DNA from: an uncultured Sphingomonadales bacterium
Lineage (GTDB): Bacteria; Pseudomonadota; Alphaproteobacteria; Sphingomonadales; Rhodothalassiaceae
Assembly (NCBI GenBank): GCA_947499155.1
Contig: CANMND010000001.1
Location: forward strand, 496,001 to 560,000
Length of the DNA stretch: 64,000 bases
Direction of reading: 5' to 3'
Below, one piece after another: positions 43,904 to 52,632 of this stretch. The translations under genes were made by a program, and so were the position numbers. The notes beneath the pieces were generated by a model. It worked only from the letters and a program-made list of their open reading frames with translations. It searched no databases and was not told where the DNA came from. The number at the start of each line of letters is the position of its first letter. Positions within the stretch are counted from its first letter, which is position 1.

Positions 43904-44593
43904 TCAGGCGAGTCTGTCCTTCAAAAAACCAATGGCAGCCTGCAAACCATCAGGTCCGATGGAATGGGCGATATTCTGGCTGATATGACGCTTAACCGGA
44001 ACATTCAGAGCCTCAAGCGCACCATAGGCTTCAAACACCAGCCAAACAGGCACGACTTCATCAGCTGCACCATGAACCAAAATTACCGGGGTTCGCGCTC
44101 CCATCTCTGCCTGAAGGCTGCCAGGAGACGACAGCGACCCTGAAAATCCAACAATGCCTGCAAGTTCCGCCTTGCGCCGCAATCCTACATGAAGCGCCAT
44201 CATTGTCCCTTGTGAAAAGCCGACTAGCGCCACACGCGATGGCTTGAGGTCAAAGCGTTCCATCTGGGCATCAATATATGCGTCGAGCGTAGGCGCAGCC
44301 GCTTTGGTTCCCGCATCCCGTTCTTCGCGACTGATACTGGTCAGAGGAAACCACTGGTAACCGCCGGGCGCACCGGGACAAGGCTCAGGCGCATTGGGAG
44401 ACACAAAATAAGTGCGGGGCAAAGCTGATTGGAAATGCTGGGACAAACTAATAAGATCGTCCCCATTGGAGCCATAGCCATGGGCAAAAATAACGAGACT
44501 GTCGGGCGCACTACCCTCTTTTTGAGCAGTTTCGGGGCCGGTAAGAATTTGCTGGGCAGTCACAGGATTCAGACTCCTTTGGTCAGGGCGCAT
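43904..44593 (-). CDS. Phospholipase/carboxylesterase-family alpha/beta hydrolase
   Basis: 229 residues. The oxyanion segment LVIFAHGYGSNGDDLI, the nucleophile elbow VGFSQGTMMALHV with the Ser, Asp in VILVHGAADEVVPVW and His in ISQNIAHSIGPDG make up a full catalytic set. This is the YpfH/predicted-esterase group (Abhydrolase_2). The substrate is unknown; short-chain or lysophospholipid esters are usual for relatives. Divergent from gluQ. Confidence 0.88.
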   Translation of the reverse strand: MRPDQRSLNPVTAQQILTGPETAQKEGSAPDSLVIFAHGYGSNGDDLISLSQHFQSALPRTYFVSPNAPEPCPGAPGGYQWFPLTSISREERDAGTKAAAPTLDAYIDAQMERFDLKPSRVALVGFSQGTMMALHVGLRRKAELAGIVGFSGSLSSPGSLQAEMGARTPVILVHGAADEVVPVWLVFEAYGALEALNVPVKRHISQNIAHSIGPDGLQAAIGFLKDRLA

Positions 44594-44661
44594 CTGGCGT
44601 TAAAATTTTAAATGAGACAAGCTCATAACACACAACGAAGACAAGCCGGAAATATCCGCAT

Positions 44662-45519
44662 ATGCCTTTTATCACCCGCTTTGCTCCCAGTCCCACTGGC
44701 CTTTTACATATAGGCCACGCCTATAGCGCCATGCTGGCCCATGATACAGCACGAGATTGTGGAGGAACCTTCCTTCTCCGGATCGAAGATATTGATCAGT
44801 CCCGCAGCCGGGAGATCTTTGTCGCCGCGATTTTGCGTGATCTTGACTGGCTCGGGATTACATGGGACGGGCCAGTGCGTCAGCAATCTCAGCATATGGA
44901 TGATTACAAGTCTGCACTTGATCGTCTTCAGGGCATGGACCTTCTTTATCCCTGCATCTGTACTCGCAAGGAAATCGAAAAAGAAGTAGCGGCGTCATCT
45001 TTTGCTCCTCATGGTCCGGAAGGCGCTCTGTATCCTGGCCTGTGTAAAAGGCGCAGCCGCAAGGAACTGGATGCAGAAATATTGAAGGGCCACCCTTATG
45101 CGCTTCGACTTGATATGGAGCGCGCCCTTGAGAGACTTTCCAACAAGCCCCTTAGCTTTCGCGATATCATGGGGCATGTGCACGAGGCCAGGCCACAAGA
45201 TCTGGGCGATGTGGTGCTCGCACGAAAAGACACTCCCACCAGCTATCACCTGTCGGTCACCCTTGATGACGCCATCCAGGGCGTCACTCACGTGATAAGG
45301 GGCCAGGACCTGTTCCACGCGACCCATATTCACAGGCTGTTACAAGCATTGCTTCACCTCCCCACCCCCATCTACCATCACCACCCCTTATTGAGGGATA
45401 GCGAAGGCCAGCGTCTTGCCAAGCGCGACAATGCGCCAAGCCTTGAAAGCCTGCGGGAAGAGGGCTGGACGCCGGGCGATGTCCGCAATGAAATCGCCCG
45501 GTTGCTGACAGCTCACTAA
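44662..45519 (+). CDS. gluQ: Glutamyl-Q tRNA(Asp) synthetase
   Basis: 285 residues, a shortened glutamyl-tRNA synthetase lacking the anticodon-binding domain. The HIGH motif is in SPTGLLHIGHAYSAM, and the KMSKS-like loop is RLAKRDNAPSL. The zinc-site Cys residues appear as YPCICTRKEIE and GLCKR. GluQ attaches glutamate to queuosine at position 34 of tRNA-Asp. Its stop overlaps the stop of the convergent DUF1761 gene by four bases. Confidence 0.93.
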   Translation: MPFITRFAPSPTGLLHIGHAYSAMLAHDTARDCGGTFLLRIEDIDQSRSREIFVAAILRDLDWLGITWDGPVRQQSQHMDDYKSALDRLQGMDLLYPCICTRKEIEKEVAASSFAPHGPEGALYPGLCKRRSRKELDAEILKGHPYALRLDMERALERLSNKPLSFRDIMGHVHEARPQDLGDVVLARKDTPTSYHLSVTLDDAIQGVTHVIRGQDLFHATHIHRLLQALLHLPTPIYHHHPLLRDSEGQRLAKRDNAPSLESLREEGWTPGDVRNEIARLLTAH

Positions 45520-45908
45520 AACGCGCCTAGAACCGCCCCCATGACCGTAAACTGGACCGTGTGATAGCCCGCATTTATGGCGAACAGTTTGAAACTGCGC
45601 TGTTCAAACAAATAGCTGGTCCCAAAAGACGTACCGACCCATGCGGCACCTGCCGCAAAGCCATATAGCGCGCCGGTCGCAATGTCGATTTCCGGCCCGA
45701 AAAATATATGAAGCACCAGTGCTGCTATCAGGGCCAGAATGAATGTCAGACCGAATGTTTTCACCATATTGCCGCTGGCGACTTTTTCATCGCTTAGGCC
45801 GACTTCCTTTTGCCAGGCCTTGCTGAACAAAATGGGAGAATACCAGATGCCCCCAATCAGGAACGCAGACAAGGCAGCGACCAGAACAGCTAAATAATTG
45901 ATAATCAT
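45516..45908 (-). CDS. DUF1761 family membrane protein
   Basis: 130 residues, hydrophobic, with about four membrane helices. The pattern is that of DUF1761: an N-terminal NYLAVLVAALSAFLIGGIWYSP, then FSKAWQKEVGLSD, and a GTSFGTSYLFEQRSFKLFAINAGY block cut here only in part. Members are small inner-membrane proteins of unknown function. Convergent with gluQ. Confidence 0.85.
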   Translation of the reverse strand: MIINYLAVLVAALSAFLIGGIWYSPILFSKAWQKEVGLSDEKVASGNMVKTFGLTFILALIAALVLHIFFGPEIDIATGALYGFAAGAAWVGTSFGTSYLFEQRSFKLFAINAGYHTVQFTVMGAVLGAF

Positions 45909-45994
45909 AAGCCCCCATTTTCTTTATAAGACAGCGAATAAACGCAATTCTGTGCACTCTGCTTAAAATATCACAAGAAGATATGTCGGCATAA

Positions 45995-46024
45995 TAAAAG
46001 GACGCGGCCCAAAGGCCGCGTCTT
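45995..46024. terminator. Bidirectional terminator hairpin
   Basis: GACGCGGCC (46001-46009) pairs perfectly with GGCCGCGTC (46014-46022) around CAAA. On the minus strand it is followed by CCTTTTATTAT, so it mainly ends the gene at 46047-46550; the plus-strand side has a weaker TCTTAGTCTTTC. Confidence 0.8.
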
Positions 46025-46046
46025 AGTCTTTCAGAGGGTCGTCTTC

Positions 46047-46550
46047 TTAATTGGAAACAAGGAACAGTTCGACCATAGGCGTACCAGCCATCAATTTCCT
46101 GTCATTCCGGATCTCCATTGAAGCGATTCGAGTGGTTTGTGTTTTTGTTTTTAACATCTGCTTGAGGTCGCTTTCCGTATCCGCATAAAACAGGTGTACC
46201 CGAACAAATGCGCCATTCTGGTACTCAGAAGATGGAAGTTTTGGCAACTTGTCGATCCTCTTTGCGAAATTCCTGCTTGCACGATCAAACTGGGACATCC
46301 CGCTGGACTGAACAAATGCCGTATCCAAAATCCGGCCATCATGATCTATTCTAAGGTCAACGACGTTGTGGGCGTTTTTATGCAACTGATGTATCGAAAT
46401 TCTTGGATACTCCATATTATAGCCCACCACACGGCTGGCTTTTTCTTTCCATTGTGCCATGGCACTGGAATCTGCTGCCGATGCAGCGCCTGTGACGCCC
46501 ATCAAAAGGACGCCTGCAAGCAGAGCTTTTGTCAGTGTTTTGAAGGTCAT
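46047..46550 (-). CDS. Secreted protein with TonB C-terminal-like domain
   Basis: 167 residues from ATG 46550, with GAGGAGA eight bases upstream; a longer frame from 46586 is less likely. The signal peptide ends in GAASAAD. After it comes a short TonB-C-like domain (YPRISIHQLHKNAHNVVDLRI, then GRILDTAFVQSSG, then DKLPKLP), without the membrane anchor or Pro-rich linker of a true TonB. Free periplasmic TonB-like domain proteins are known but their roles are poorly defined. It is 8 kb from the real TonB operon. Confidence 0.8.
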   Translation of the reverse strand: MTFKTLTKALLAGVLLMGVTGAASAADSSAMAQWKEKASRVVGYNMEYPRISIHQLHKNAHNVVDLRIDHDGRILDTAFVQSSGMSQFDRASRNFAKRIDKLPKLPSSEYQNGAFVRVHLFYADTESDLKQMLKTKTQTTRIASMEIRNDRKLMAGTPMVELFLVSN

Positions 46551-46918
46551 TGTCGGTCTCCTCGCTATTTTTTGCTTCATGCCCACCTTGCTTTCGTGGC
46601 GGGTTCATGATCGGGTCATTCACACAGAACCAGTTTCTTTTCGATGTACGCCCGATGAACAAATATTAACGAAATTCTCAGGGCATGTCGGCACACATGC
46701 GACAAATCGTTTCACCTTTGCGGCAAATTGCCACTAATTTATTGTTATAAAAACTCCACACACAGACGCACAGGCTGGACATCAAAAATTGCCCCTTATA
46801 TGCGACGTCGCCTGCGCCTATAGTAAGGAGGAGGGCGGTGTTTCATCTTGCCCCATCGCACTTCCGGACCTTGTAGATACAAGGTACTTTAAGCTGGCAA
46901 ACAGAAAGCCCCAGCCTC
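46551..46918. other. Divergent intergenic region
   Basis: About 370 bases between a minus-strand secreted-protein gene and a plus-strand small membrane protein gene. It must hold both promoters, but I see no clear motif. Frames inside it are shadows without ribosome sites. Confidence 0.4.
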
Positions 46919-47116
46919 ATGTCTTCATTTTTTATGTACCTCATCCCGATTTTCATGCTGGCAGCCCTTGCCATGGTGGTCTTCGGCGTTCTCAATATGG
47001 CAAATACGACCGGCAAAGCCCGCAAGCGCTCAAACAAACTGATGCAAATGCGTGTTATGTTTCAATTCATTGCCGTGATACTGATGGGACTTATGTTCTT
47101 TCTACTGGCCAAATGA
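46919..47116 (+). CDS. Twin transmembrane (HIG1-like) small protein
   Basis: 65 residues with two membrane helices (about 5-25 and 45-63) joined by a basic loop, ANTTGKARKRSNKLMQMRV. The MRxRVxxQ-like MQMRVMFQ resembles the HIG1 family motif, which in mitochondria and some alphaproteobacteria is linked to respiratory supercomplexes. It lies eight bases before the adenosyltransferase gene, as seen in other alphaproteobacteria. Confidence 0.8.
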   Translation: MSSFFMYLIPIFMLAALAMVVFGVLNMANTTGKARKRSNKLMQMRVMFQFIAVILMGLMFFLLAK

Positions 47117-47123
47117 GAGGCTT

Positions 47124-47699
47124 ATGGTCAAGCTAACGAAAATCTACACTCGTGGCGGCGACGAGGGCGACACGTCACTGGTGGATGGCACCCGGGTCAA
47201 GAAATATTCAGCGCGCATTGCTGCATATGGCACCACCGATGAGGCCAATGCCGCGATCGGACTTGCCCGCCTTCATACCACTGGTGAACTGGATGCCATG
47301 CTGTTACGGATTCAGCATGACTTGTTTGATCTGGGCGCTGACCTTGCGACTCCACCGCTTGAAGGCGACAAGGAAGCGCATGCACTGCGGATTACAGATG
47401 ATCAGGTTACAAGACTGGAACACGAAATTGATACCATGAATGCCAGGCTAAGCCCTTTGCAGAGTTTCGTCCTGCCTGGTGGATCCCCCGCTTCTGCCTA
47501 TCTGCACCTTGCCCGGACTGTCATGCGTCGTGCCGAGCGTTTGATGGTTGAAGCCAATGAAACCGAGGCTCTCACACCTGCCGCCTTGCGTTATGCTAAC
47601 CGGTTGAGCGACCTTTTGTTTGTGCTATCCCGGAACGCCAATAATGATGGACGGAAAGACATTCTGTGGACGCCCGGTGCCACGCGAGAGATAACGTGA
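47124..47699 (+). CDS. Cob(I)alamin adenosyltransferase, PduO type
   Basis: 191 residues. The N-terminal KIYTRGGDEGDTSLVDGTRV is the PduO/ACA ATP-binding signature. AAYGTTDEANAAIG and LPGGSPASAYLHLARTVMRRAERLM (the latter in part) supply the rest of the active site. The enzyme makes adenosylcobalamin from cob(I)alamin and ATP. No other cobalamin gene or riboswitch is nearby. It probably shares a transcript with the HIG1-like gene. Confidence 0.93.
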   Translation: MVKLTKIYTRGGDEGDTSLVDGTRVKKYSARIAAYGTTDEANAAIGLARLHTTGELDAMLLRIQHDLFDLGADLATPPLEGDKEAHALRITDDQVTRLEHEIDTMNARLSPLQSFVLPGGSPASAYLHLARTVMRRAERLMVEANETEALTPAALRYANRLSDLLFVLSRNANNDGRKDILWTPGATREIT

Positions 47700-47853
47700 C
47701 GAAAAGCCATGTTCTGGACGCGTTGACACACAGCATGTCATGCCATAAGTCTCGTCCCCCGCCATTGCCTGTTTTTTTGCACTGCATTATAAATACTGCG
47801 GCTATTCAAAAAACGGTTTGTTGCAACACCAGATTCAGGAGTTGGTATCCGTC

Positions 47854-48603
47854 ATGAAGGCGCTGGTCCCAGTCAAACGGGTCGTAGATTATAACGTCAA
47901 GGTACGAGTGAAGTCCGATCAGTCGGGCATCGAACTTGCCAATGTTAAAATGTCGATGAACCCATTCGATGAAATCGCCGTGGAAGAGGCTATCCGACTC
48001 AAGGAAGCCGGCAAGGTGACGGAAATTGTCGTCGTCTCCATCGGTCCGAAACAGGCTCAGGAAACTATCCGCACCGGCCTTGCCATGGGCGCCGATCGTG
48101 GCATCCTGGTCGAGCATGATGGTGAAACCGAGCCATTGGCCGTTGCCAAATGCCTCAAGGCCATTGTGGATGCGGAAGAGCCGGGCATTGTGATTCTTGG
48201 CAAGCAGGCGATCGATGATGACGCCAACCAGACCGGTCAAATGCTGGCTCAGCTTCTTGGTTGGCCACAGGGCACATTTGCCTCAAAAGTCGTGCTGGAA
48301 AATGAGCATGTTCTGGTCACGCGCGAAGTGGATGGTGGCCTTGAAACGGTGAAGCTCACCCTGCCCGCCATAGTGACCACCGACCTGCGCCTCAATGAGC
48401 CGCGCTATGCATCCTTGCCCAATATCATGAAGGCCAAGCGCAAGCCCATCGACATGAAGACTCCAGACGATTGTGGCTGTGACATGACCCCACGCCTCAA
48501 AACCCTGAAAGTGGAATCACCACCACAAAGGCAAGCGGGCGTCAAAGTGGAGAGTGTTTCCGAACTGGTGTCCAAGCTACGTGATAAGGGAGTGATCAAA
48601 TGA
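47854..48603 (+). CDS. etfB: Electron transfer flavoprotein beta subunit
   Basis: 249 residues from ATG 47854, the standard EtfB length; the frame also opens at TTG 47818. Typical blocks are [17 protein letters not shown], the AMP-binding region with GILVEHD and [18 protein letters not shown], and the conserved loop [21 protein letters not shown] cut here only in part. EtfAB carries electrons from acyl-CoA dehydrogenases to the quinone pool. Its stop overlaps the etfA start. Confidence 0.96.
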   Translation: MKALVPVKRVVDYNVKVRVKSDQSGIELANVKMSMNPFDEIAVEEAIRLKEAGKVTEIVVVSIGPKQAQETIRTGLAMGADRGILVEHDGETEPLAVAKCLKAIVDAEEPGIVILGKQAIDDDANQTGQMLAQLLGWPQGTFASKVVLENEHVLVTREVDGGLETVKLTLPAIVTTDLRLNEPRYASLPNIMKAKRKPIDMKTPDDCGCDMTPRLKTLKVESPPQRQAGVKVESVSELVSKLRDKGVIK

Positions 48604-49529
48604 CAGTTCTGGTCCTTGCCGAACATGACAATGCAGAATTGAATGATGCTACCCGTTCGACTGTCACTGCAGCAGCTGCGCTTGGTGACGTGCATATCCT
48701 TGTCGCTGGAAGTGGTGCTGGAGCCGTAGCTGAAGCCGCTGCGAAAATTTCCGGAGTAACCAAGGTTCTTCATGCCGACAGTGCCAATCTTGAGCACCCA
48801 ACGGCTGAAGCTGTTGCACCTTTGCTGATTGGCCTCGCAGATGGTTATGACGCCCTGATCGCACCTGCGACGACCGCAGGAAAAAACGTCATGCCCCGAG
48901 TGGCAGCGGCCCTTGATGTTGCCCAGATTTCCGAAATCGTCTCTGTTGAGAATTCAGACACATTCAAGCGCCCCATATACGCGGGCAATGCTATCGCAAC
49001 TGTTGAATCCTCAGATACAAAAAAGGTTATCACCGTCCGCGGGACCGCTTTTGAGAAAGCCGCAGCCGAAGGCGGCTCTGCCAGTGTTGAAACCATCGAA
49101 GTTCCAGCTGATCCGGGTCTGTCTGAATTTGCCGGCCAGGAGCTGTCAAAATCGGATCGCCCTGAACTGACCAGTGCCGATATCATTATTTCTGGTGGTC
49201 GTGGCATGGGGTCTGGCGAAAACTTCGCCCTGATCGAAAAAATTGCCGACAAGCTGGGCGCAGGTATTGGAGCCAGCCGCGCAGCAGTTGATGCGGGCTT
49301 TGTCCCCAACGACTATCAGGTCGGACAAACGGGCAAGATCGTGGCACCCGAGCTTTATATTGCCGTTGGGATTTCCGGCGCGATTCAGCATCTGGCCGGA
49401 ATGAAAGACAGTAAAATCATCGTTGCCATCAACAAGGATGAAGAAGCACCGATTTTCCAAGTCGCCGATTATGGCCTGGTGGCTGATCTGTTTGAAGCCC
49501 TCCCTGAACTGGAAAAAGAGTTGTCCTGA
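48600..49529 (+). CDS. etfA: Electron transfer flavoprotein alpha subunit
   Basis: 309 residues. The FAD-binding C-terminal half shows [35 protein letters not shown] and [16 protein letters not shown], all standard for EtfA. It forms the dimer with EtfB in the cytoplasm and passes electrons to ETF:ubiquinone oxidoreductase. It overlaps etfB by four bases (ATGA), and hbd follows 65 bases later, as in fatty-acid or hydroxybutyrate metabolism operons. Confidence 0.96.
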   Translation: MTVLVLAEHDNAELNDATRSTVTAAAALGDVHILVAGSGAGAVAEAAAKISGVTKVLHADSANLEHPTAEAVAPLLIGLADGYDALIAPATTAGKNVMPRVAAALDVAQISEIVSVENSDTFKRPIYAGNAIATVESSDTKKVITVRGTAFEKAAAEGGSASVETIEVPADPGLSEFAGQELSKSDRPELTSADIIISGGRGMGSGENFALIEKIADKLGAGIGASRAAVDAGFVPNDYQVGQTGKIVAPELYIAVGISGAIQHLAGMKDSKIIVAINKDEEAPIFQVADYGLVADLFEALPELEKELS

Positions 49530-49594
49530 TATGACGACGCCTCGTGGCTTATGCCCCGGGGCGTTTTATAATCGCAATGGAAGTGAGTGTTTAG

Positions 49595-50464
49595 ATGTTT
49601 AAAGTGGGTGTGATCGGTGCTGGCCAGATGGGTAATGGCATCGCGCATGTAATAGCGCTTGGTGGCCATACCGTCCTTTTGTCAGATATTTCAACAGAGC
49701 GGGCCGTAGAGGCTCTATCGATCATCCGCCACAATCTGGAACGGCAGGTCAATCGTCAATTGATTACCGAAGCCGCCATGAACGGCGCCATTGAACGCAT
49801 CAGCGTTGCCAAAACACTTGCCGATATGAAAGACGCAGATCTCGTCATTGAGGCTGCGACGGAAAAAGAGGCGGTGAAAAGTGCTATTTTCCACGAGTTA
49901 TGCGAAACCCTGAAACCTGAAGCTCTGCTCGCCACCAATACATCGTCCATTTCCATCACCCGGTTAGCCGCAGCAACAGACCGTCCGGACAAGTTCATTG
50001 GCATGCACTTTATGAACCCGGTGCCGGTGATGAAACTTGTGGAAGTAATCCGCGGCATCGCCACCTCGGAAGAGACATACAAAACTGCCCGGGAGTTTGT
50101 TGCAAATCTTGGCAAGGACGTGGCAGTTTCTGAAGACTTCCCCGCTTTCATTGTCAATCGCATTCTAATGCCGATGCTCAATGAGGCAATCTATACCCTA
50201 TATGAAGGTGTAGGATCGGTTGAAGCCATTGACAAAGCTCTGAAGCTTGGGGCCAACCACCCCATGGGGCCACTGCAACTGGCAGATTTCATCGGCCTTG
50301 ATACTTGCCTTGCCATCATGCAGGTCCTGTATGAAGGGCTGGCGGATTCCAAATACCGCCCCTGCCCATTGCTGGTAAAATATGTGGAAGCCGGCTGGAT
50401 CGGTCGCAAGGTTGGTCGGGGCTTTTACGATTACAGTACGGATGAGCCTACCCCTACGCGCTGA
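49595..50464 (+). CDS. hbd: 3-hydroxybutyryl-CoA dehydrogenase
   Basis: 289 residues. The NAD-binding motif GVIGAGQMGNGIAHV is at the N-terminus. The catalytic His-Glu pair lies in FIGMHFMNPVPVMKLVEVI, and NRILMPMLNEAIYTLYEGV is the second conserved block. It interconverts 3-hydroxybutyryl-CoA and acetoacetyl-CoA in fatty acid or PHB metabolism. It ends the etfBA-hbd operon before a terminator. Confidence 0.94.
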   Translation: MFKVGVIGAGQMGNGIAHVIALGGHTVLLSDISTERAVEALSIIRHNLERQVNRQLITEAAMNGAIERISVAKTLADMKDADLVIEAATEKEAVKSAIFHELCETLKPEALLATNTSSISITRLAAATDRPDKFIGMHFMNPVPVMKLVEVIRGIATSEETYKTAREFVANLGKDVAVSEDFPAFIVNRILMPMLNEAIYTLYEGVGSVEAIDKALKLGANHPMGPLQLADFIGLDTCLAIMQVLYEGLADSKYRPCPLLVKYVEAGWIGRKVGRGFYDYSTDEPTPTR

Positions 50465-50484
50465 TTGTCATAGTGCACCTCGTT

Positions 50485-50523
50485 AAAAAGCGCCCGCACC
50501 CTGACTTGGCGAGCGCTTTTTTT
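50485..50523. terminator. Bidirectional terminator between hbd and the porin gene
   Basis: AAAAAGCGC-C-CGC pairs with GCG-A-GCGCTTTTT, with one mismatch, and T-runs flank both sides. It ends hbd on the plus strand and can also end the convergent porin gene. Confidence 0.85.
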
Positions 50524-50542
50524 ATGAGGTTACGTGCCGTCT

Positions 50543-51934
50543 TTACCAGTCCACCTGTGCGCGCAGGCCAATGGTGTTCAGACCGAAACTATTGTCAAAC
50601 TGACCAGTATCCCGAAGTCGGACAGCCGTGCTGCTGTTATTAATCTCGACATGACTGAAATTGGCAATAAATCGGACATGACTGATTGGCATCCATGTTA
50701 GGCCAAGTTGATAAGCCAACTGCTCACCACCTGATATGGTCGCGCTATTGTCATCCAGGTCGAGCCAATCGAGTCCCAGATTGAGCGCTATCGCACCGTA
50801 CCCACCTTGACCAAGTGGTTTCAAAGGCTTTGTCCGGTCCCAGACGCCGTCAGACATCTTGTAACCGCGCTGTTCACCTGTGAGATGATAGGTCAGGTGA
50901 ACAAATGCCCCATCGAGACGTGCGCTATCATCGCGCCCAGCCTGCCGAACAAGGTCGATATTCATTGCGCCATATTCAGCGGCAAGGCTGACGGGACCAT
51001 AGCTTCCAGCCAGCTCTGCGCCCATGAACAGGCTGGACCTTGCATCAAGGCTGCCCGTATCAATTAACCGGGTATCCGTGGTGTGAATGCCCGGACGACT
51101 GCGGAATCGGCTTTGTTCTTCCCCTTTGTCTCGATATTCAAGCGACCCGCCAAGATGAATAAAGCCGCTGTCCAGAGGGATGCTGTAATGAGCACGACTG
51201 GCCAGAACATAGCCGTTTGCCTCATCATTGCCGCCAAAGCCGCCGCCTGCAAATGCTCCGCTTTTCCAACTCCAGTTATCACCGCCAAATTTTGCAGTCG
51301 CACCAAGCTCCCGGCTGAAGCCGAATGCGTCGGTGAACATGCCGCGTTCCATGAATGCAGTAAAACGGGACGATGTGTTCTCTTCCATCGAAACAGGGGT
51401 TTTTTGATGGCCAACCGTCAATGTTACAGCCTTCAACCCCTTGTACTGTACATAAACATCAGCTGCACTTACGTCATTATCTGCAAAGTCTGCCTCAAAC
51501 TTGTATTTCCACTTGTCAATTTCGCCCTCTACACCCAATCGGGCGCGACGGATTTCCGAAGTGGTCCCAAGTCCCGGATCGCCAGAGAAGTTTCCAGCAT
51601 TTACAGTCCCAATCTTGTCAGGATTACCTGCCACGCCAAAGTCGGCCATGACACGGCCACGCAGTTTGAATTTCGAGAACCCCTCACCCGAAAAGCGTGG
51701 GGCGCCTTTGGCTTCTACTTTCAAGTCATCAGCTTTCTGATAACTTTGTACCTCCTTCACCTCATACGCCTGCTTCTCCTGAACAGCTTTTAAAGTATTG
51801 ATAGTTTCCTGAAGCTCGTTGATCTGTTGTTGCAGTTCTTCAGATGTCTGCCCGTAAGTGGGCGCAACAGAGACGGCCAAGGTCATTGCGCTGACACTTG
51901 CCATAAAAGCCATTGTCCGGACTGGTCTCTTCAC
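50543..51934 (-). CDS. Phosphate-selective porin (OprO/OprP family)
   Basis: 463 residues with a signal peptide (cleavage near TYGQ), a short coiled coil (LQQQINELQETINTLKA, about 35-55), and then a beta-barrel. It has the family features KFKLRGRVMADFG, EIRRARLGVEGEIDKWKYK and DVYVQYKGLKAVTLTVGHQ, and ends in Trp (RAQVDW), where a terminal aromatic is usual for barrels. It sits in the outer membrane and probably takes up phosphate or polyphosphate. A Pho box 84 bases before the start supports this. Confidence 0.92.
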   Translation of the reverse strand: MKRPVRTMAFMASVSAMTLAVSVAPTYGQTSEELQQQINELQETINTLKAVQEKQAYEVKEVQSYQKADDLKVEAKGAPRFSGEGFSKFKLRGRVMADFGVAGNPDKIGTVNAGNFSGDPGLGTTSEIRRARLGVEGEIDKWKYKFEADFADNDVSAADVYVQYKGLKAVTLTVGHQKTPVSMEENTSSRFTAFMERGMFTDAFGFSRELGATAKFGGDNWSWKSGAFAGGGFGGNDEANGYVLASRAHYSIPLDSGFIHLGGSLEYRDKGEEQSRFRSRPGIHTTDTRLIDTGSLDARSSLFMGAELAGSYGPVSLAAEYGAMNIDLVRQAGRDDSARLDGAFVHLTYHLTGEQRGYKMSDGVWDRTKPLKPLGQGGYGAIALNLGLDWLDLDDNSATISGGEQLAYQLGLTWMPISHVRFIANFSHVEINNSSTAVRLRDTGQFDNSFGLNTIGLRAQVDW

Positions 51935-52017
51935 GCTTTATCCCTTTCCTGAAACGAATGCTGTACTCGTTACCTAATTGATGTGCAATTTCCACACCGA
52001 CTTATGTAACAATTACG

Positions 52018-52046
52018 ATGACAGACCAATGACCATCTAATGACAG
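52018..52046 (-). promoter_or_regulatory. Pho box upstream of the porin gene
   Basis: On the minus strand three repeats are spaced exactly 11 bases apart: CTGTCAT (52046-52040), TGGTCAT (52035-52029) and CTGTCAT (52024-52018). This is the PhoB-binding pattern, a 7-base CTGTCAT repeat with 4-base spacers. Expression of the porin under phosphate limitation is therefore likely. Confidence 0.75.
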
Positions 52047-52218
52047 TTTTGTTGCATTAATAAGGTCAGCACGGCAGCGCTGAAGAACCTTAAGGCGCAC
52101 TGGTCATCTTGAACCATTAAGACGCTGATATTGCGTATTTCACAGGGATACCATCGTCGCCGCCAGCCATCTATGCCATGGCGAGCGCCGGACCGTTAGC
52201 TGAGTGCTGTTCAGGCTA

Positions 52219-52629
52219 TCAGGATTCAGGCTTGTCTGCCGATATGAACACAAGCGACAGCGAATTGACGCAATAACGCTGTCCTGTAGGTGGCGGCCCA
52301 TCAGGGAAGAGATGACCCAAGTGGCTATCACAACTTTTACAGCGCACTTCCGTCCGCACCATGCCGTGGCTCGTGTCGTTAACAAGTGAAACCGGGGCAT
52401 TTTCCAGTGCTTCATAAAAAGACGGCCAGCCCGATCCACTGTCATATTTCACTTCAGAGGAAAAAAGTGACGCGCCACAAGCCGCACAGGCAAAAGTACC
52501 TGTACGCTTTTCATTCAGCAAGGAGCCGGAGAAGGGTGGTTCGGTACCGCCAAGACGGCAAATATAATACCGCTCTTCTCCAAGCTCCTGCTGCCATTGA
52601 GCATCGGTTTTTTTAACCGCGCGTGTCAT
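52219..52629 (-). CDS. msrB: Peptide-methionine (R)-S-oxide reductase
   Basis: 136 residues. Two zinc CxxC pairs (CAACGASLF and CKSCDSHLGH) and the catalytic Cys in GQRYCVNSLSLVF are all present, with the RYCxNSxSL signature complete. MsrB repairs the R form of methionine sulfoxide in proteins. It lies three bases after sppA, on the same strand, so the two are likely co-transcribed. Confidence 0.96.
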   Translation of the reverse strand: MTRAVKKTDAQWQQELGEERYYICRLGGTEPPFSGSLLNEKRTGTFACAACGASLFSSEVKYDSGSGWPSFYEALENAPVSLVNDTSHGMVRTEVRCKSCDSHLGHLFPDGPPPTGQRYCVNSLSLVFISADKPES

Positions 52630-52632
52630 AAC

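Noticed and set aside
46789..47136. Plus-strand frame of 115 codons over the HIG1-like gene
   Set aside because: Out-of-frame shadow of the small membrane protein gene at 46919.
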